Shown here: positions 52,897-62,288 of the stretch, piece after piece | How the letters are laid out: the number at the start of each line of letters is the position of its first letter | How positions within the stretch are numbered: the first letter of the stretch is position 1 | Assembly (NCBI RefSeq): GCF_003030465.1 | Contig: NZ_CP028339.1 | Span: forward strand, 372,001-436,000 | DNA length: 64,000 nucleotides | DNA from: Thauera aromatica K172 | GTDB taxonomy: Bacteria > Pseudomonadota > Gammaproteobacteria > Burkholderiales > Rhodocyclaceae | Direction: 5' to 3' | Notes under the pieces: model-generated | Told to the model about the DNA's origin: nothing | Seen by the model: the letters and a program-made list of their open reading frames with translations, nothing else | The model's database searches: none | Translations under genes and position numbers: made by a program

Positions 52897-53018
52897 GGAG
52901 GATCCTGATTTTCTATCAAAACAAAGCCTTGCATTATAGCCAGGGTGGCCGGCTTTGTGCGGGGCGGATGCGTGCGATGGTCGTGGGCGGGGCAGGAAGA
53001 GAACAGTGGAGCGGGGGC

Positions 53019-55931
53019 TCAGCGCCGATCGACGATGATCCGGTCGCGCCCGCTGCGCTTGGCTTCGTACAAGGCCTGGTCGGCGCGCTTGAGGTAGTCC
53101 GCTGCGTACTCGGCCGCACTCGGGATGCCGATCGCGACGCCGGCGCTGATCGTGAAGCCGATCCCCTGGCTGCCCGTCGGGACGCGCAGGGTGGCGATCT
53201 CGGCGTGGACGGCCTCGATGCGGGCGAGGGTGGCGTCGGCGTCGGAGAAGGGCAGGAAGAGCACGAACTCCTCGCCGCCGAGGCGGGCCAGGCGGTCGGT
53301 GTCGCGGCGAAAGTGGGTGCGCAGGCAGTCGGCCAGCAGGCGCAGGCACTCGTCGCCTGCCGGATGGCCCCAGGTGTCGTTGATGTGCTTGAAATGGTCG
53401 ATGTCGATCATCACCACCGCGAAGCCGGTCCGGCTGCGCTGGCACCAGGCGAAGCCGGCGTCGAATTCGCGGTCGAAATACTTGCGGTTGCCCAGGCCGG
53501 TGAGGCCGTCGCTGAGGCTGTACTGTTCGAGTCGGGCGTTGGCTTCGGCGAGCTTGCGGTTGAGGGTGCCGAGCTTGCGGTTCCACAGCAAGAGCACGAC
53601 CAGTGCCAGCACGCCGACGCTTGCCCATTGCCAGAGCAGGCGGTAGTCCACTTTCTGTTCGACGGCGATGGCGCGCCATTTCGATTCGATCCGGTGGCGA
53701 TCCTGGTTGCCGAGGGTGGCGATCAGCTTGCGGGCGATGGCGTGCAGTTCGGGGAGGTCGTTGCGGGTGGCGACCGACAGCGTGGCGTCGCCGGGAATGC
53801 GGCCGAGGACCTTGATGTCGGCCAGCCCCAGTTCGTGCAGATGGTAGCCGGCCGAGTTCAGGTTGCTCAACAGGCCGTACAGGGCGCCGCGCTGGAGCTG
53901 GTGCAGGCCGTCGATCTCGCTGTCGACTTCGACGATATGGATCAGCGGGTAGCGTTCGCGCAGCCAGTGCAGGAGGGAATGTCCCCGCACCACGCCGACG
54001 TTGCGCCCGGCGAGCTGGTCCATGTCGTCGAGAAAGGGCGTTTCGATGCGCCCGAGCAGGATATGGGGAACGGTGTAATAGGGGTCGGTGAAGTTCAGGT
54101 AGGCGAGCCGCTCGGGGGTTTGCACGGCGAGCGTCAGCAGGTCGCAGCGGCGCTCGCGGATCGCCTCGAGAGCGTCGTTCCAGCTGGGAAGGTGGACCGT
54201 CTCGAAGTGCACCCCGGAGCGGGAGGCGAACAGGCTGAGGAAGTCTGCGGCGATGCCGCTGTGGCGGCCCCGGGCGTCGATGCCTTCGAACGGCATCCAG
54301 TTCGGCGAGGTGCACACCCTGAGCGTGTTCTGGCGCTCCTGCAAGAAGCTGCGCTCCCGCTCGTCGAAGGCGGCGGGAGTGCCATCCCCGCCTGCTGTGG
54401 CAGCCGGCAGTGCTGCGCCCAGCCAGCGATTGGCGATCGTGTGGCGCTCGGTCGGCGACAGGCTGGCGAGTGCGGCGTCGATGATCGTCGCCAGCGGCTC
54501 GAGCGCGGGGCGCACGCCGAAGCGCAAGTCTTCGTCGGTATGGCCTCCGAGTTCGAGTTCGCCGGATACGTGGAGGGAGTTCAGGCCAAGGGTGCGGATC
54601 CAGTGCTGGCCGTTGTGCAGGGGGGACAGGACGGCATCGACGCTGCCTTCCGCGAGCGCGGTGAACATCGCCTGCTGGGACGAGAAGCCGAGCACGCTGT
54701 CGCCGAGGTGCTTGCGCAGGTGCCGCTCGTAGAACACGCCCGCAGTCACCGCGACCCGCATGCCGCGCAACTGGTCGGCCGAGGTCAGGCGGTGGGTGTG
54801 CTCGGTGCGCGTGAACACGACGTTCGGGATGCGGTGGTAGGGTGCGGTGAAGCGGGTGAAGCGGCGGCGTTCGGGCGTCTCCGAGATGTTGGCGATGAGG
54901 TCGATCTCGCCGCGCTGGAAGAGTTCGAGGAGGACCGGCCAGGTATCGACGACGCTGATCGTCTGCAGGCCGGTGAGATCCTGGACGCGGAGCAGCACAT
55001 CCACCGCCAGCCCCTGCGTCCGGCCATCGTCGGCGAAGCTGAAAGGTGGATAGTCGCGCGTGATCCCGACCCGCAGCGGCCCCAGGCCGCGCACATAGAG
55101 AGCCTGCTGCTCGCTGAGGCGGAAATCGCCGCCGGTTTCCGCCGGGCGACCGCCAAGCTCTTGCCAGCGGTGCTCGAGTTCGGCCAGGCGGCCGGGGGCG
55201 ATGGCAGCGACCGCGGCCGCCAGCCGGGCGTGCAGATCCGCGGCTCGAGGGGGAACGCCGATGCGGAAATCCTCGATCTCCAGTCCGCCCATCGGGATGC
55301 GTGCGGCGACGCCGATGTGGTTGAAACCGGCCTTGCGGGCGAGAAAACCGAGCGCCAGCTCGGGACCGACGATGGCGTCGACCCAGCCGAAGGCGATCGC
55401 GCGCACCAGGTTGGGCAGGCCGTCGTATTCGACGAGGTCGATGCCCTGGTCGACGAGCGCGCTCTTGAAATAGATGCCGCGCACGATGCCGACGCGAAAC
55501 GGCTTGAGCCCGGCCAAATCGGTGATCGGCGGCAGCGGCCGGCTGGTGTCGTGCATGACGACGGTGTGGCGCAGGTGATAGGGCGCGGTGAAGCGGACCT
55601 GTGAGCTGCGGTCCTCGCGGTAGGAGATGCCGTCGATGGCGTCGATCTCGCCACGCAGGAACGCAGGGTAGAGCTCGGGCCAGCTGCCGGCGCGGTATTC
55701 GAAGCGCAGGCCCGCCTGGTGGGCGATTTCGTCGAGGAGGTCGATCGAAAAGCCGACGACCCGGCCGTTCTCGACCCAGCTATAAGGCTCGTGGTCGGCG
55801 ACGACGCCGATCGTCACCGTGGGCAGCGGTTCCGGGCGGGGTTCTTCGGCCATGGAAAGGCGGCCCGCCATGCACAGCATGAACAGGCACAGCGCCAGAA
55901 GGCGCAGGGCGGTCGGGGCGGAAGCGGGCAT
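53019..55931 (-). CDS. Triple periplasmic-binding-domain diguanylate cyclase
   Basis: A 970-residue protein. A signal/anchor ([17 protein letters not shown]) is followed by three solute-binding (SBP_bac_3) domains at about 36-260 ([20 protein letters not shown]), 280-510 ([20 protein letters not shown]) and 535-760 ([20 protein letters not shown]). A membrane helix lies near 783-803 ([18 protein letters not shown]). The C-terminal GGDEF domain has GGEEF at 885-889 and an inhibitory RDTD site five residues before it. It should make c-di-GMP in response to periplasmic amino-acid-like ligands, and that c-di-GMP could act on the YcgR-like brake at 26757. Confidence 0.92.
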   Translation of the reverse strand: MPASAPTALRLLALCLFMLCMAGRLSMAEEPRPEPLPTVTIGVVADHEPYSWVENGRVVGFSIDLLDEIAHQAGLRFEYRAGSWPELYPAFLRGEIDAIDGISYREDRSSQVRFTAPYHLRHTVVMHDTSRPLPPITDLAGLKPFRVGIVRGIYFKSALVDQGIDLVEYDGLPNLVRAIAFGWVDAIVGPELALGFLARKAGFNHIGVAARIPMGGLEIEDFRIGVPPRAADLHARLAAAVAAIAPGRLAELEHRWQELGGRPAETGGDFRLSEQQALYVRGLGPLRVGITRDYPPFSFADDGRTQGLAVDVLLRVQDLTGLQTISVVDTWPVLLELFQRGEIDLIANISETPERRRFTRFTAPYHRIPNVVFTRTEHTHRLTSADQLRGMRVAVTAGVFYERHLRKHLGDSVLGFSSQQAMFTALAEGSVDAVLSPLHNGQHWIRTLGLNSLHVSGELELGGHTDEDLRFGVRPALEPLATIIDAALASLSPTERHTIANRWLGAALPAATAGGDGTPAAFDERERSFLQERQNTLRVCTSPNWMPFEGIDARGRHSGIAADFLSLFASRSGVHFETVHLPSWNDALEAIRERRCDLLTLAVQTPERLAYLNFTDPYYTVPHILLGRIETPFLDDMDQLAGRNVGVVRGHSLLHWLRERYPLIHIVEVDSEIDGLHQLQRGALYGLLSNLNSAGYHLHELGLADIKVLGRIPGDATLSVATRNDLPELHAIARKLIATLGNQDRHRIESKWRAIAVEQKVDYRLLWQWASVGVLALVVLLLWNRKLGTLNRKLAEANARLEQYSLSDGLTGLGNRKYFDREFDAGFAWCQRSRTGFAVVMIDIDHFKHINDTWGHPAGDECLRLLADCLRTHFRRDTDRLARLGGEEFVLFLPFSDADATLARIEAVHAEIATLRVPTGSQGIGFTISAGVAIGIPSAAEYAADYLKRADQALYEAKRSGRDRIIVDRR

Positions 55932-56137
55932 GCGTTACGCGCGGGCGCGTGGAGGTCGATGATGAGGGCCGTGCCGGCGCGGCCCCGCAGGCGTTCCAGG
56001 TGGTGGAGGGGCGCAGGGGAATGCTTCGCCGCCTGTGCGCGGAACACGCGGCCCGGTCGTACGCCATTGCCATCAGGGTTTACTCTGATGGCGCCATTCT
56101 ACACATTTGAAAGGCGGGAAGCGGCCGCGGTACGCTT

Positions 56138-56749
56138 TCAGCCTGCCGGTGCCTGGGTTGTGGCGAAGCTGGCACGGGCGAACAGGCGCTCGGCGAACGG
56201 CTGCAGGCCGGGGTGGCGGCCGCGCCAGTCGAAGTCGGGGAAGCGCAGGTCGAGGTAGCCGAGGGCGGCGGCGACGGCGATGTCGCCGAGCTGCATCGTG
56301 TCACCGTTGAACCACGGGCGCTCGCCGAGGCGGCGCTCGAGTTCGCTCAGGCCGCGCTCGACCTTCCCGAACTGGTGGGCGATTTCGCGTTCGCTGCGCT
56401 CGCCGTCGGGGCGGCGGGATTCGAGCAGGGCGGCGACGGCCGCGTCGGCGACGCCGTCGGCGAGGGCTTCGGTCTGACGTACGCGCACTGCTTCGAGCGC
56501 GTCGGCGGGCAACAGCACCGGTGCGGCGCCGAGGGTTTCGAGATAGCTGGCGATCACCGGGGAGTCGAAGAAGGCTTCGTCCGTGTCGGTGATCAGCACC
56601 GGCACCTTGCCCAGCGGATTGAGGCTGGGGATGCGGGTGTTGGCCTCCCAGGGGGAGTCGATGACGAGTTCGAAGGGGAGCGCCTTTTCCGCAAGGATGA
56701 TGCGGATCTTGCGGGCGTAGGGACTGGTGAGCGAGGCGAGCAGCTTCAT
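56138..56749 (-). CDS. Glutathione S-transferase family protein
   Basis: A 203-residue protein. The N-terminal thioredoxin-like domain has SPYARKIRIILAEKALPFEL and NPLGKVPVLITDTDEAFFDS. The C-terminal helical domain has MQLGDIAVAAALGYLDLRFP. It is close to the YfcF/YibF-like bacterial GSTs. The substrate is unknown. Confidence 0.88.
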   Translation of the reverse strand: MKLLASLTSPYARKIRIILAEKALPFELVIDSPWEANTRIPSLNPLGKVPVLITDTDEAFFDSPVIASYLETLGAAPVLLPADALEAVRVRQTEALADGVADAAVAALLESRRPDGERSEREIAHQFGKVERGLSELERRLGERPWFNGDTMQLGDIAVAAALGYLDLRFPDFDWRGRHPGLQPFAERLFARASFATTQAPAG

Positions 56750-56790
56750 GGGGCGGGAGTCTCCGTGAGGTGAGCGGGAGCTGGCGGGGG

Positions 56791-56826
56791 CGAAGGGGGT
56801 GAAGGGGGTGAAGGGGGTGAAGGGGG
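56791..56826. repeat. Four tandem copies of a 9-base unit
   Basis: GAAGGGGGT is repeated four times without change, ending at the base before the stop codon of the minus-strand hydrolase gene (TCA at 56827-56829). It can change copy number by slippage but lies outside coding sequence. Confidence 0.9.
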
Positions 56827-57489
56827 TCAGGCGTCGGTGCGGGGCACGGTGCGCGCGATGAGGTCGCGGATCACGTGCAGCTTGCCGTGGAAAAAGTGGT
56901 CGGCACCGGGGACGACGGTGACCGGCCGCTCTTGCGGACGGGCCCAGTCGAGCACGTTGGCGAGCGGCACGGTGTCGTCGTTTTCGCCGTGGATCAACAC
57001 TGCGGGCAGGGTCGCGGGCAGCGCCGGAGTCTGGTAGTGGCGTGCGCCGTCGGCGGCGGCACCGGTGGCCATGCCGACCAGCACGAGCTGGCGGGGCGGG
57101 GCGATGTCGGCGGCGAGGCGGGCGGCGACCCGGGCCTGGACGAAGCCGCCGAAGGAGAACCCCCCCAGCGCCAGCGGCAGGCTGCCCCAGCGTGATTGCG
57201 CCCAGCTGATCACCGACAGCATGTCTTCGGTTTCGCCTTCGCCGTGATCGTGTTCGCCGGAGCTTTTACCGACGCCACGGAAGTTCGGGCGGATCACCGC
57301 GTAGCCGAGGTCGCGGAAGGCGCGCGCCAGAGTGTGCGCGATCTTGTTGGTGTTGGCGCCGCCGTACAGCGGATGGGGATGGCACACCAGGGCGATGCCG
57401 CCGACCGTTGCCGGGGCGTCGATCAGCACTTCGATGTCGCCGACCGGGCCGTGCAGCAGGGCGGATTCGGTGGGGAGCGGACGGCTCAT
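56827..57489 (-). CDS. Alpha/beta hydrolase
   Basis: 220 residues. The nucleophile elbow GGFSFGGFVQARVAAR, the acid in LIHGENDDTVPLANVL and the His in GADHFFHGKL form the triad. VCHPHPLYGGANTNKIAHTL is typical of COG2945-type hydrolases. It overlaps the upstream ferredoxin-like gene by ATGA. Confidence 0.9.
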   Translation of the reverse strand: MSRPLPTESALLHGPVGDIEVLIDAPATVGGIALVCHPHPLYGGANTNKIAHTLARAFRDLGYAVIRPNFRGVGKSSGEHDHGEGETEDMLSVISWAQSRWGSLPLALGGFSFGGFVQARVAARLAADIAPPRQLVLVGMATGAAADGARHYQTPALPATLPAVLIHGENDDTVPLANVLDWARPQERPVTVVPGADHFFHGKLHVIRDLIARTVPRTDA

Positions 57490-57809
57490 GCCGCATCCTC
57501 GGGCAGGCGCAGGCGATCGACGATGTGGCCGCCGACGAGGTGGCGGTCGATGATCTCGTCGATGTCTTCCTGGTCGACGTAGGTGTACCAGACGTTGTCC
57601 GGGTACACCACCAGCACCGGGCCGTCGTCGCAGCGGCCGAGGCAGCCGGCCTTGTTGATGCGCACGCTGCCCTTGCCCTTCAGGCCGAGCGCGGCGGTGC
57701 GCTCCTTGGCATAGGTCTGCAACGCGCTGGCCTGGTGGTTGTTGCAGCAGGTCTCGCCGGCAGGGCGCTGGTTGCAGCAGAAGAAGACGTGGTGTTTGAA
57801 GTAGCTCAT
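57486..57809 (-). CDS. Thioredoxin-like [2Fe-2S] ferredoxin
   Basis: A 107-residue protein. MSYFKHHVFFCCNQRPAGET and GCLGRCDDGPVLVVYPDNVW carry the four-cysteine pattern of the NuoE/Shethna-type 2Fe-2S ferredoxins. It is coupled to the hydrolase gene. An electron-transfer role is likely and the partner unknown. Confidence 0.9.
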   Translation of the reverse strand: MSYFKHHVFFCCNQRPAGETCCNNHQASALQTYAKERTAALGLKGKGSVRINKAGCLGRCDDGPVLVVYPDNVWYTYVDQEDIDEIIDRHLVGGHIVDRLRLPEDAA

Positions 57810-57857
57810 GCCGTTCCCCGGGGAGTTGGGCAGCGTGCGGGCGCTGCAGGCTTCCGA

Positions 57858-58958
57858 TTATAGGCGGCGCTTGTGCCGGGAGGCGTCGCCGCCGAGGTGT
57901 TCACCCCGCCACAGGCCCAGCGCCGACAGGTAGGCGAGGGCGAAAAAAGGCCACAGGCTGTCCACCAGGCGGGTGAGGCCGTGGAAATTGAGGAAGTTGC
58001 TGAAGCCGGCCAGCTGGCGTTCGTAGGGCAGGTAGGGGTTTTCGGGAATCAGGTTCACCAGGGCGGTGGCCACCAGCAGGCTGGTGCCGGCCAGCGCATG
58101 CTGGGCCAGGCGCGACAGGAGCAGACAGGGCAGCAGCAGGGCGAGCCCGATCACGAGGCCATGGCGCGCCCCGGGTGTGAGCCAGGCGAAGGGGGTGCCG
58201 GGGTCGAAGAATGACCAGGTCGCGAGCGTTTTCGCGCCCACGCCCAGCGCCAGCACCAGCAGCACCGGCAGCGGGTTGGGGCCGCGCGTCAGGCAGCGGG
58301 TGAAGAGTCCCACGGCCAGCAGCGAACTGGCGGTGAGCGCCGTATCGAACGCGATGAAACGCTCGGCGCTGAACGGCAGGGGAGCGGGTATGCCGAGCAG
58401 GCTGCGCAGATCGCCGCTGGTAAACAACAGGTTGCTGGCGGTGAATTGGCCCAGCAGCCACAGGCCGAGCAGGACCATGCCGGTTTCGCCGGTGCGCCCG
58501 CCGATCAGCGTGTGCGCCCGCCAGCGCTGCAGGCGGCCATGAGGGGCGAACACGGCCCCGCCCCAGCGGACGCCGGCCAGTGCGCCGATCAGGGCGCCGG
58601 CGATGTTGCCGCCGAGGTCGAGGTTGCTGGCGATGCGCGTGGGCAGGAAGTTCTGGGTGGTTTCCAGCCCCAGGCTGAGCAGGGCGGCGATCAGGGTGGC
58701 CGACGCCGCCCTGGAGGCCGCGTGCCACCTGGCCGGCAGGGCGGCGGCGAGGAGGAAGCCGAGCGGCAGATAGCCGAGGATATTGAAGAGAAAATCCTCG
58801 ACGATGAAGTACTTCGGCCAGGGCGCCCACAGGTAGTCGAACAGCGGCAGCCCGCTGTCGCGCCAGCCCGCGAGCGGATGCAGGCAGGCATACACCAGCA
58901 GCAGCGCATAGGCGGGGGCGAGGGTGCGGGCGAGAGAGGCGGATGCGGGGGCGGTCAT
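57858..58958 (-). CDS. VanZ-like family membrane protein
   Basis: A 366-residue protein with about nine hydrophobic segments. The N-terminal VanZ-like region contains DYLWAPWPKYFIVEDFLFNI, LGYLPLGFLLAAALPARWHA and GLETTQNFLPTRIASNLDLG. The C-terminal half adds further membrane helices. The function of VanZ-like proteins outside glycopeptide resistance clusters is unknown. Confidence 0.85.
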   Translation of the reverse strand: MTAPASASLARTLAPAYALLLVYACLHPLAGWRDSGLPLFDYLWAPWPKYFIVEDFLFNILGYLPLGFLLAAALPARWHAASRAASATLIAALLSLGLETTQNFLPTRIASNLDLGGNIAGALIGALAGVRWGGAVFAPHGRLQRWRAHTLIGGRTGETGMVLLGLWLLGQFTASNLLFTSGDLRSLLGIPAPLPFSAERFIAFDTALTASSLLAVGLFTRCLTRGPNPLPVLLVLALGVGAKTLATWSFFDPGTPFAWLTPGARHGLVIGLALLLPCLLLSRLAQHALAGTSLLVATALVNLIPENPYLPYERQLAGFSNFLNFHGLTRLVDSLWPFFALAYLSALGLWRGEHLGGDASRHKRRL

Positions 58959-59178
58959 GGCAAGGCACCGGTGGCGCGGAGCCGCCTCCGGTTGTCAATC
59001 GATGCGGAGGAAAGAGCTCCGGCTGGTTGCCTATTGTGCCAGTTCGCCCGCGTGCGGCGGCTATTCCGCGGCGTCAGCGCTCCCGAGGGGATATGCCTGC
59101 CGCCTGAGCAGCCGAGGCGGGGCCGCGTGGCTATTCCGCCCGGGTTTGGCTACACCGTGGCTACACGGCGCCGGAAAG

Positions 59179-59206
59179 CAAAAAGGCCAACCCCGGAGGA
59201 TTGGCC
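59179..59206 (-). terminator. Terminator downstream of the tRNA-Lys 3' end
   Basis: Read on the minus strand, GGCCAA (59206-59201), a 10-base loop and TTGGCC (59190-59185) are followed by five T. It lies 18 bases after the CCA end of the tRNA fragment, as expected for the original tRNA gene. Confidence 0.82.
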
Positions 59207-59223
59207 TAAGTGCTTGAATTCGG

Positions 59224-59270
59224 TGGTGGGGGCACTAGGACTCGAACCTAGGACCAATTGATTAAGAGTC
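59224..59270 (-). other. 3' fragment of a tRNA-Lys gene: element attachment site
   Basis: The minus strand reads from the anticodon loop (GACTCTTAATC, anticodon CTT) through the T arm (GGTTCGAGTCC) to the acceptor end CCCCCACCA. The D arm and 5' acceptor strand are absent on the high-coordinate side, where unrelated DNA begins at 59271. With an integrase gene 180 bases away, this is one end (att) of an element integrated in the 3' half of tRNA-Lys. The complete tRNA is expected at the other end. Confidence 0.88.
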
Positions 59271-59452
59271 ACTGAAATTCAGGGTTTATGGAGGTTAGCT
59301 TATATTGGCTGCTTGTTCAAAAATGGTTATAAGTGCATGAAAAATAGGCAATTGATCAAATTTTGGCATTGATCGATGTTAGCCGGGATTGATACACTCG
59401 GGAGCAATGAGGGAGCAATGGGTTTCGTTGCTCCCGCTACCGAGGGAAAGCC

Positions 59453-60847
59453 GTGGCGACAGAGACCAGACGAATTCACCTTACCCTGGCCAAGATCGAG
59501 AAGCTTCAGCCGCCCGCTGGGCAGCAGGCGATCTATGTCTTCGACGACGATCCGAAGTGCCTCGCAGTCCGGGTGACGCCGGCGGGGGCGAAGAGCTTCG
59601 TTTTCACTAGCAAGATCGGCAAGGTGCCGCTGAGGATCACGATCGGCGCCGTCGACACGTGGTTTCTGGATGCTGCGCGGGCTGAAGCGAAACGCCTGCA
59701 GGTGTTGATTGACCAGGGAATCGATCCGCGTGAACAGAAGCGGGATCGGATCGCCGCCGAAGAGGCCAAGCGCGCCGCAGCAGAGGCCGCCAAAGCCGAA
59801 GCCGACCGACAAGCCCGCTACACCCTTCGCGCCCTGTGCGATGCCTACCTGAGCGCCCTAGAGCGCGCCGGGAAGGGCAAGAGCGCCGCCGGAGCGCGAA
59901 GCCTGTTCAAGTGCCATATCGACCAGGACACCGCGAGCAAGCCCGCGCGAGCCGTGACCGCGCACGAGGTGGCCGCGCTGGTGCGCCGGGTGAGGGAAGC
60001 CGGCAAGGAGCGCGCCGCCGGAGTCCTGCGCAGCTACCTGAGCGCCGCATTCAATGCCGCCAAGCGCGCGCCCTTCGATTCCGCCCTTCCTGCCGACCTG
60101 ATTGCTTTCGGCATCGAGCACAACCCGGTGGACGCCATCCCGGCAATTGCCGTGCAACGAGGCGACCGCACGCTATCCGCCGCCGAACTGCGCGCCTATA
60201 TCGGGCACCTGCTGCGCATCGGGCACGAGACCGGCCCCGAGCTTTCCGACATGGCTTTGCTGCTGGCGCTGTACGCGGGAGGGCAACGCATGGCGCAACT
60301 GCTGCGCGCCAAGGTGAGCGACTACGACCCGGACACGGCAACGCTTCGCCTGTGGGATGGCAAAGGCAAGCGCACGCAACCGCGCGAACACCTGTTGCCG
60401 CTGGCACCGCACGCCGCCGGGATGGTGGCCGCCCTTGTGGAGCGCGCCAAAGCCCGAGAGACCGACCGCGCCAAGCAGGAAGGTCGCGCGCCCGAGCTGG
60501 CCGGCCTGTGGCTGTTCTCGACGCATGGCCGCGTGGCGATGAACCCCGAGACCGTGAGCAACCGCGCCGCCGAAATCTGCGCCGGTATCGGTGGCGAGGC
60601 TTTCACTGTGCGCGACATTCGCCGCACGGTGGAAACCATGCTCGCCGGCCTGGGCATCAGCAAGGACACCCGCGCGCAACTGCTATCCCACGGCATCAGC
60701 GGAGTGCAGGCCGCGCACTACGACCGGCACGCCTACACCGACGAGAAGCGCGCCGCGCTGGTTGTTTGGGAGGCGCGGCTTGAGGCCATCGTGGTCGTAG
60801 ATCAAGCGCCGTCGAACGTGGTCCGCCTGTGGAAGCGGGTAGCCTGA
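59453..60847 (+). CDS. int: Tyrosine-type site-specific integrase
   Basis: 464 residues from a GTG at 59453. The N-terminal arm-binding (DUF4102-like) domain is modified (LAVRVTPAGAKSFVFTSKIG). The catalytic domain has the first Arg (YAGGQRMAQLLRAKV), the second box as RDIRRTVETML where HxxR is usual (the His is Arg), LLSHGISG, and the Tyr in HYDRHAY. It would integrate the element into tRNA-Lys. A terminator-like T-rich stretch follows the stop. Confidence 0.93.
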   Translation: MATETRRIHLTLAKIEKLQPPAGQQAIYVFDDDPKCLAVRVTPAGAKSFVFTSKIGKVPLRITIGAVDTWFLDAARAEAKRLQVLIDQGIDPREQKRDRIAAEEAKRAAAEAAKAEADRQARYTLRALCDAYLSALERAGKGKSAAGARSLFKCHIDQDTASKPARAVTAHEVAALVRRVREAGKERAAGVLRSYLSAAFNAAKRAPFDSALPADLIAFGIEHNPVDAIPAIAVQRGDRTLSAAELRAYIGHLLRIGHETGPELSDMALLLALYAGGQRMAQLLRAKVSDYDPDTATLRLWDGKGKRTQPREHLLPLAPHAAGMVAALVERAKARETDRAKQEGRAPELAGLWLFSTHGRVAMNPETVSNRAAEICAGIGGEAFTVRDIRRTVETMLAGLGISKDTRAQLLSHGISGVQAAHYDRHAYTDEKRAALVVWEARLEAIVVVDQAPSNVVRLWKRVA

Positions 60848-60856
60848 CCTTTTTTC

Positions 60857-60890
60857 TGAAACATCTTGTTTCACTCTCTGCGTTGTTTCA
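60857..60890. promoter_or_regulatory. TGTTTCA repeats after the integrase gene
   Basis: TGAAACA-TCT-TGTTTCA (60857-60873) is a perfect inverted repeat, followed by another TGTTTCA at 60884-60890. Repeated short sites in the control region of an integrative element suggest an excisionase or repressor binding site. Confidence 0.55.
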
Positions 60891-60947
60891 GATTCGGTTA
60901 ATGACGCACGGAATCCGCTGAAAACACTGATGTTTTTAGACTAAGGC

Positions 60948-60979
60948 GATTGCATTAACCATATTTGGTTAATGCAATC
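60948..60979. promoter_or_regulatory. Perfect 13-base inverted repeat before the HTH gene
   Basis: GATTGCATTAACC, ATATTT, GGTTAATGCAATC. An extra half-like GGTTAATG lies at 60897-60904. It is 54 bases before the small HTH gene and is probably an operator for a regulator of the element, or a replication/excision site. Confidence 0.7.
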
Positions 60980-61032
60980 AAAGACTTATGACGCTAACCT
61001 CCGCTCGTCGCAATCAAGCGCGGAGGAAAGAA

Positions 61033-61251
61033 ATGACACAGCACGCAGATCAAACGGCAGGTGCAACGCCTGCACCCGGGCGGAAGCTCACTACGGCAGA
61101 GGTCGCTGCACTGACCCGGACCACAACCGGAACGATTCAGGTCGCGCTGTGCCGGCGAGGGCACTACCTCGGCATGCGGCCGGTGCGGCTGCCGAACCGC
61201 CGGCTCCTGTGGGACGAGGCCGAGGTGCATCGCATCCTGTCCGGCGCCTGA
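61033..61251 (+). CDS. Small helix-turn-helix DNA-binding protein
   Basis: 72 residues from the ATG at 61033 with GGAGG upstream. A MerR/excisionase-like HTH (KLTTAEVAALTRTTTGTIQV, ALCRRGHYLGMRPVRLPNRR, LLWDEAEVHRILSG) fits proteins used by integrative elements for excision or regulation. Confidence 0.75.
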   Translation: MTQHADQTAGATPAPGRKLTTAEVAALTRTTTGTIQVALCRRGHYLGMRPVRLPNRRLLWDEAEVHRILSGA

Positions 61252-61263
61252 TGCGAGGCAGAA

Positions 61264-61419
61264 ATGACAGCTCGCAATCCTGCCCGCCAGCAGACCGGCT
61301 TCTGCTCGGCCGTCGCGCCGATCCTTCACCGCATCGACCGCTGGAGCTACCACGTGCTGCGCGCCGCCGGCTGGGTCGTGCTCGCCTGCCTGTTGGTCGG
61401 GCTTGCGACGGGCGGCTGA
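61264..61419 (+). CDS. 51-residue membrane protein
   Basis: ATG at 61264 with GAGG upstream, 12 bases after the HTH gene. A basic N-terminus (MTARNPARQQTGF) is followed by HRIDRWSYHVLRAAGWVVLA and CLLVGLATGG, one membrane helix with the N-terminus probably inside. No family is recognised. Its location in the element's early operon suggests an accessory role. Confidence 0.55.
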   Translation: MTARNPARQQTGFCSAVAPILHRIDRWSYHVLRAAGWVVLACLLVGLATGG

Positions 61420-61535
61420 TCAGTCACCGCCGGTCGTAATCGGTCGCGCACTAGGTGTCACGCCTTGCGCGTCGATGACGCTTCCGGGCGGTCGTGATGG
61501 CACATTTCGAGCACGCAAACACCACGGAGGCCAAC

Positions 61536-61727
61536 ATGGCAACAAACCTGAATCTGATCCCGTTCCAGCAACTGCCGGAGCACTACCCAGCGCTATGTGT
61601 ACGCACGCTGAGGAATCGACTGAAGGACGACGACGAATTTCGTGCAGCCACCCTACGAGTCGGGCGCCGGATCCTCGTGGATCGGGAAGGGCTCGAGCGC
61701 TGGCTCGAATCGAAGCGGCAGAAATGA
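61536..61727 (+). CDS. Small HTH (excisionase-like) protein
   Basis: 63 residues from the ATG at 61536 with ACGGAGG 8 bases before. LIPFQQLPEHYPALCVRTLR, NRLKDDDEFRAATLRVGRRI and LVDREGLERWLESKRQK give the wing-like end (RRILVDREGLERWL) typical of excisionase/AlpA-like proteins. Confidence 0.75.
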   Translation: MATNLNLIPFQQLPEHYPALCVRTLRNRLKDDDEFRAATLRVGRRILVDREGLERWLESKRQK

Positions 61728-61728
61728 A

Positions 61729-61756
61729 AAGACCGCCTTGCAGGGCGGTCTTCCTT
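61729..61756 (+). terminator. Rho-independent terminator
   Basis: AAGACCGCC/GGCGGTCTT stem around a short TTGCAG loop, then TCCTT, right after the stop codon of the excisionase-like gene. Confidence 0.8.
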
Positions 61757-61799
61757 AGAACTTGTGCTCTTGTCGGGGCACGCACACTGGAGATGCAGC

Positions 61800-62288
61800 A
61801 TGCCCATTAATGGTTACAGCCCGACGGTTTCGCGTCAAGGCTTTTCGTTCTGCGACGACGCTGCCTGTCAGCAGGTCCCGCACTCGCTGGAAGGCCTCAC
61901 CGCCGACGAGCGTCGTGCGTATGTTCGCAACGCATGGCCGACTGGCGACCTTCATGCGGACGACCGCGCTACCCTCGAGCTCGCGATCGCTGTCCGAGAT
62001 AGGTTTTCCGCCTTCGACGATGTCGATTTCAACTGCGCGCTGTTCGGTTGGCGGTTGTGTGGGTTTGCTCCAGCCGATCGCCAGCCCGAGGATTGTGACG
62101 CTGTCTTTCTCGCCGCGGCCATTGAGTGGGGGCACCCGGCCTTCGGCGCCCCCATCGTCCGGTGCGAGCTTGGCGACGATCCTGTTTTGAGCATCTCTGT
62201 GAACGAGGGCGAGACTTGGCGCCGCATCGAGGTCGCCGAGCTCTGCGACGTCCTCGGGGACTGGCTCGAAGCGCGGAGGGCCGCGTGA
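61800..62288 (+). CDS. Hypothetical protein of the integrated element
   Basis: 162 residues from the ATG at 61800. I do not recognise a family. It is acidic and soluble, with Cys at FCDDAACQQVPHSLEGLTAD and a core LAIAVRDRFSAFDDVDFNCA. It overlaps the primase-like gene by one base (TGATG), so the two are likely co-translated and may work together in replication or regulation of the element. Confidence 0.65.
   Translation: MPINGYSPTVSRQGFSFCDDAACQQVPHSLEGLTADERRAYVRNAWPTGDLHADDRATLELAIAVRDRFSAFDDVDFNCALFGWRLCGFAPADRQPEDCDAVFLAAAIEWGHPAFGAPIVRCELGDDPVLSISVNEGETWRRIEVAELCDVLGDWLEARRAA

Noticed and set aside
59224-59330. A complete tRNA gene at the element border
   Set aside because: Only the part from the anticodon loop to CCA is present; no D arm or 5' acceptor strand follows.
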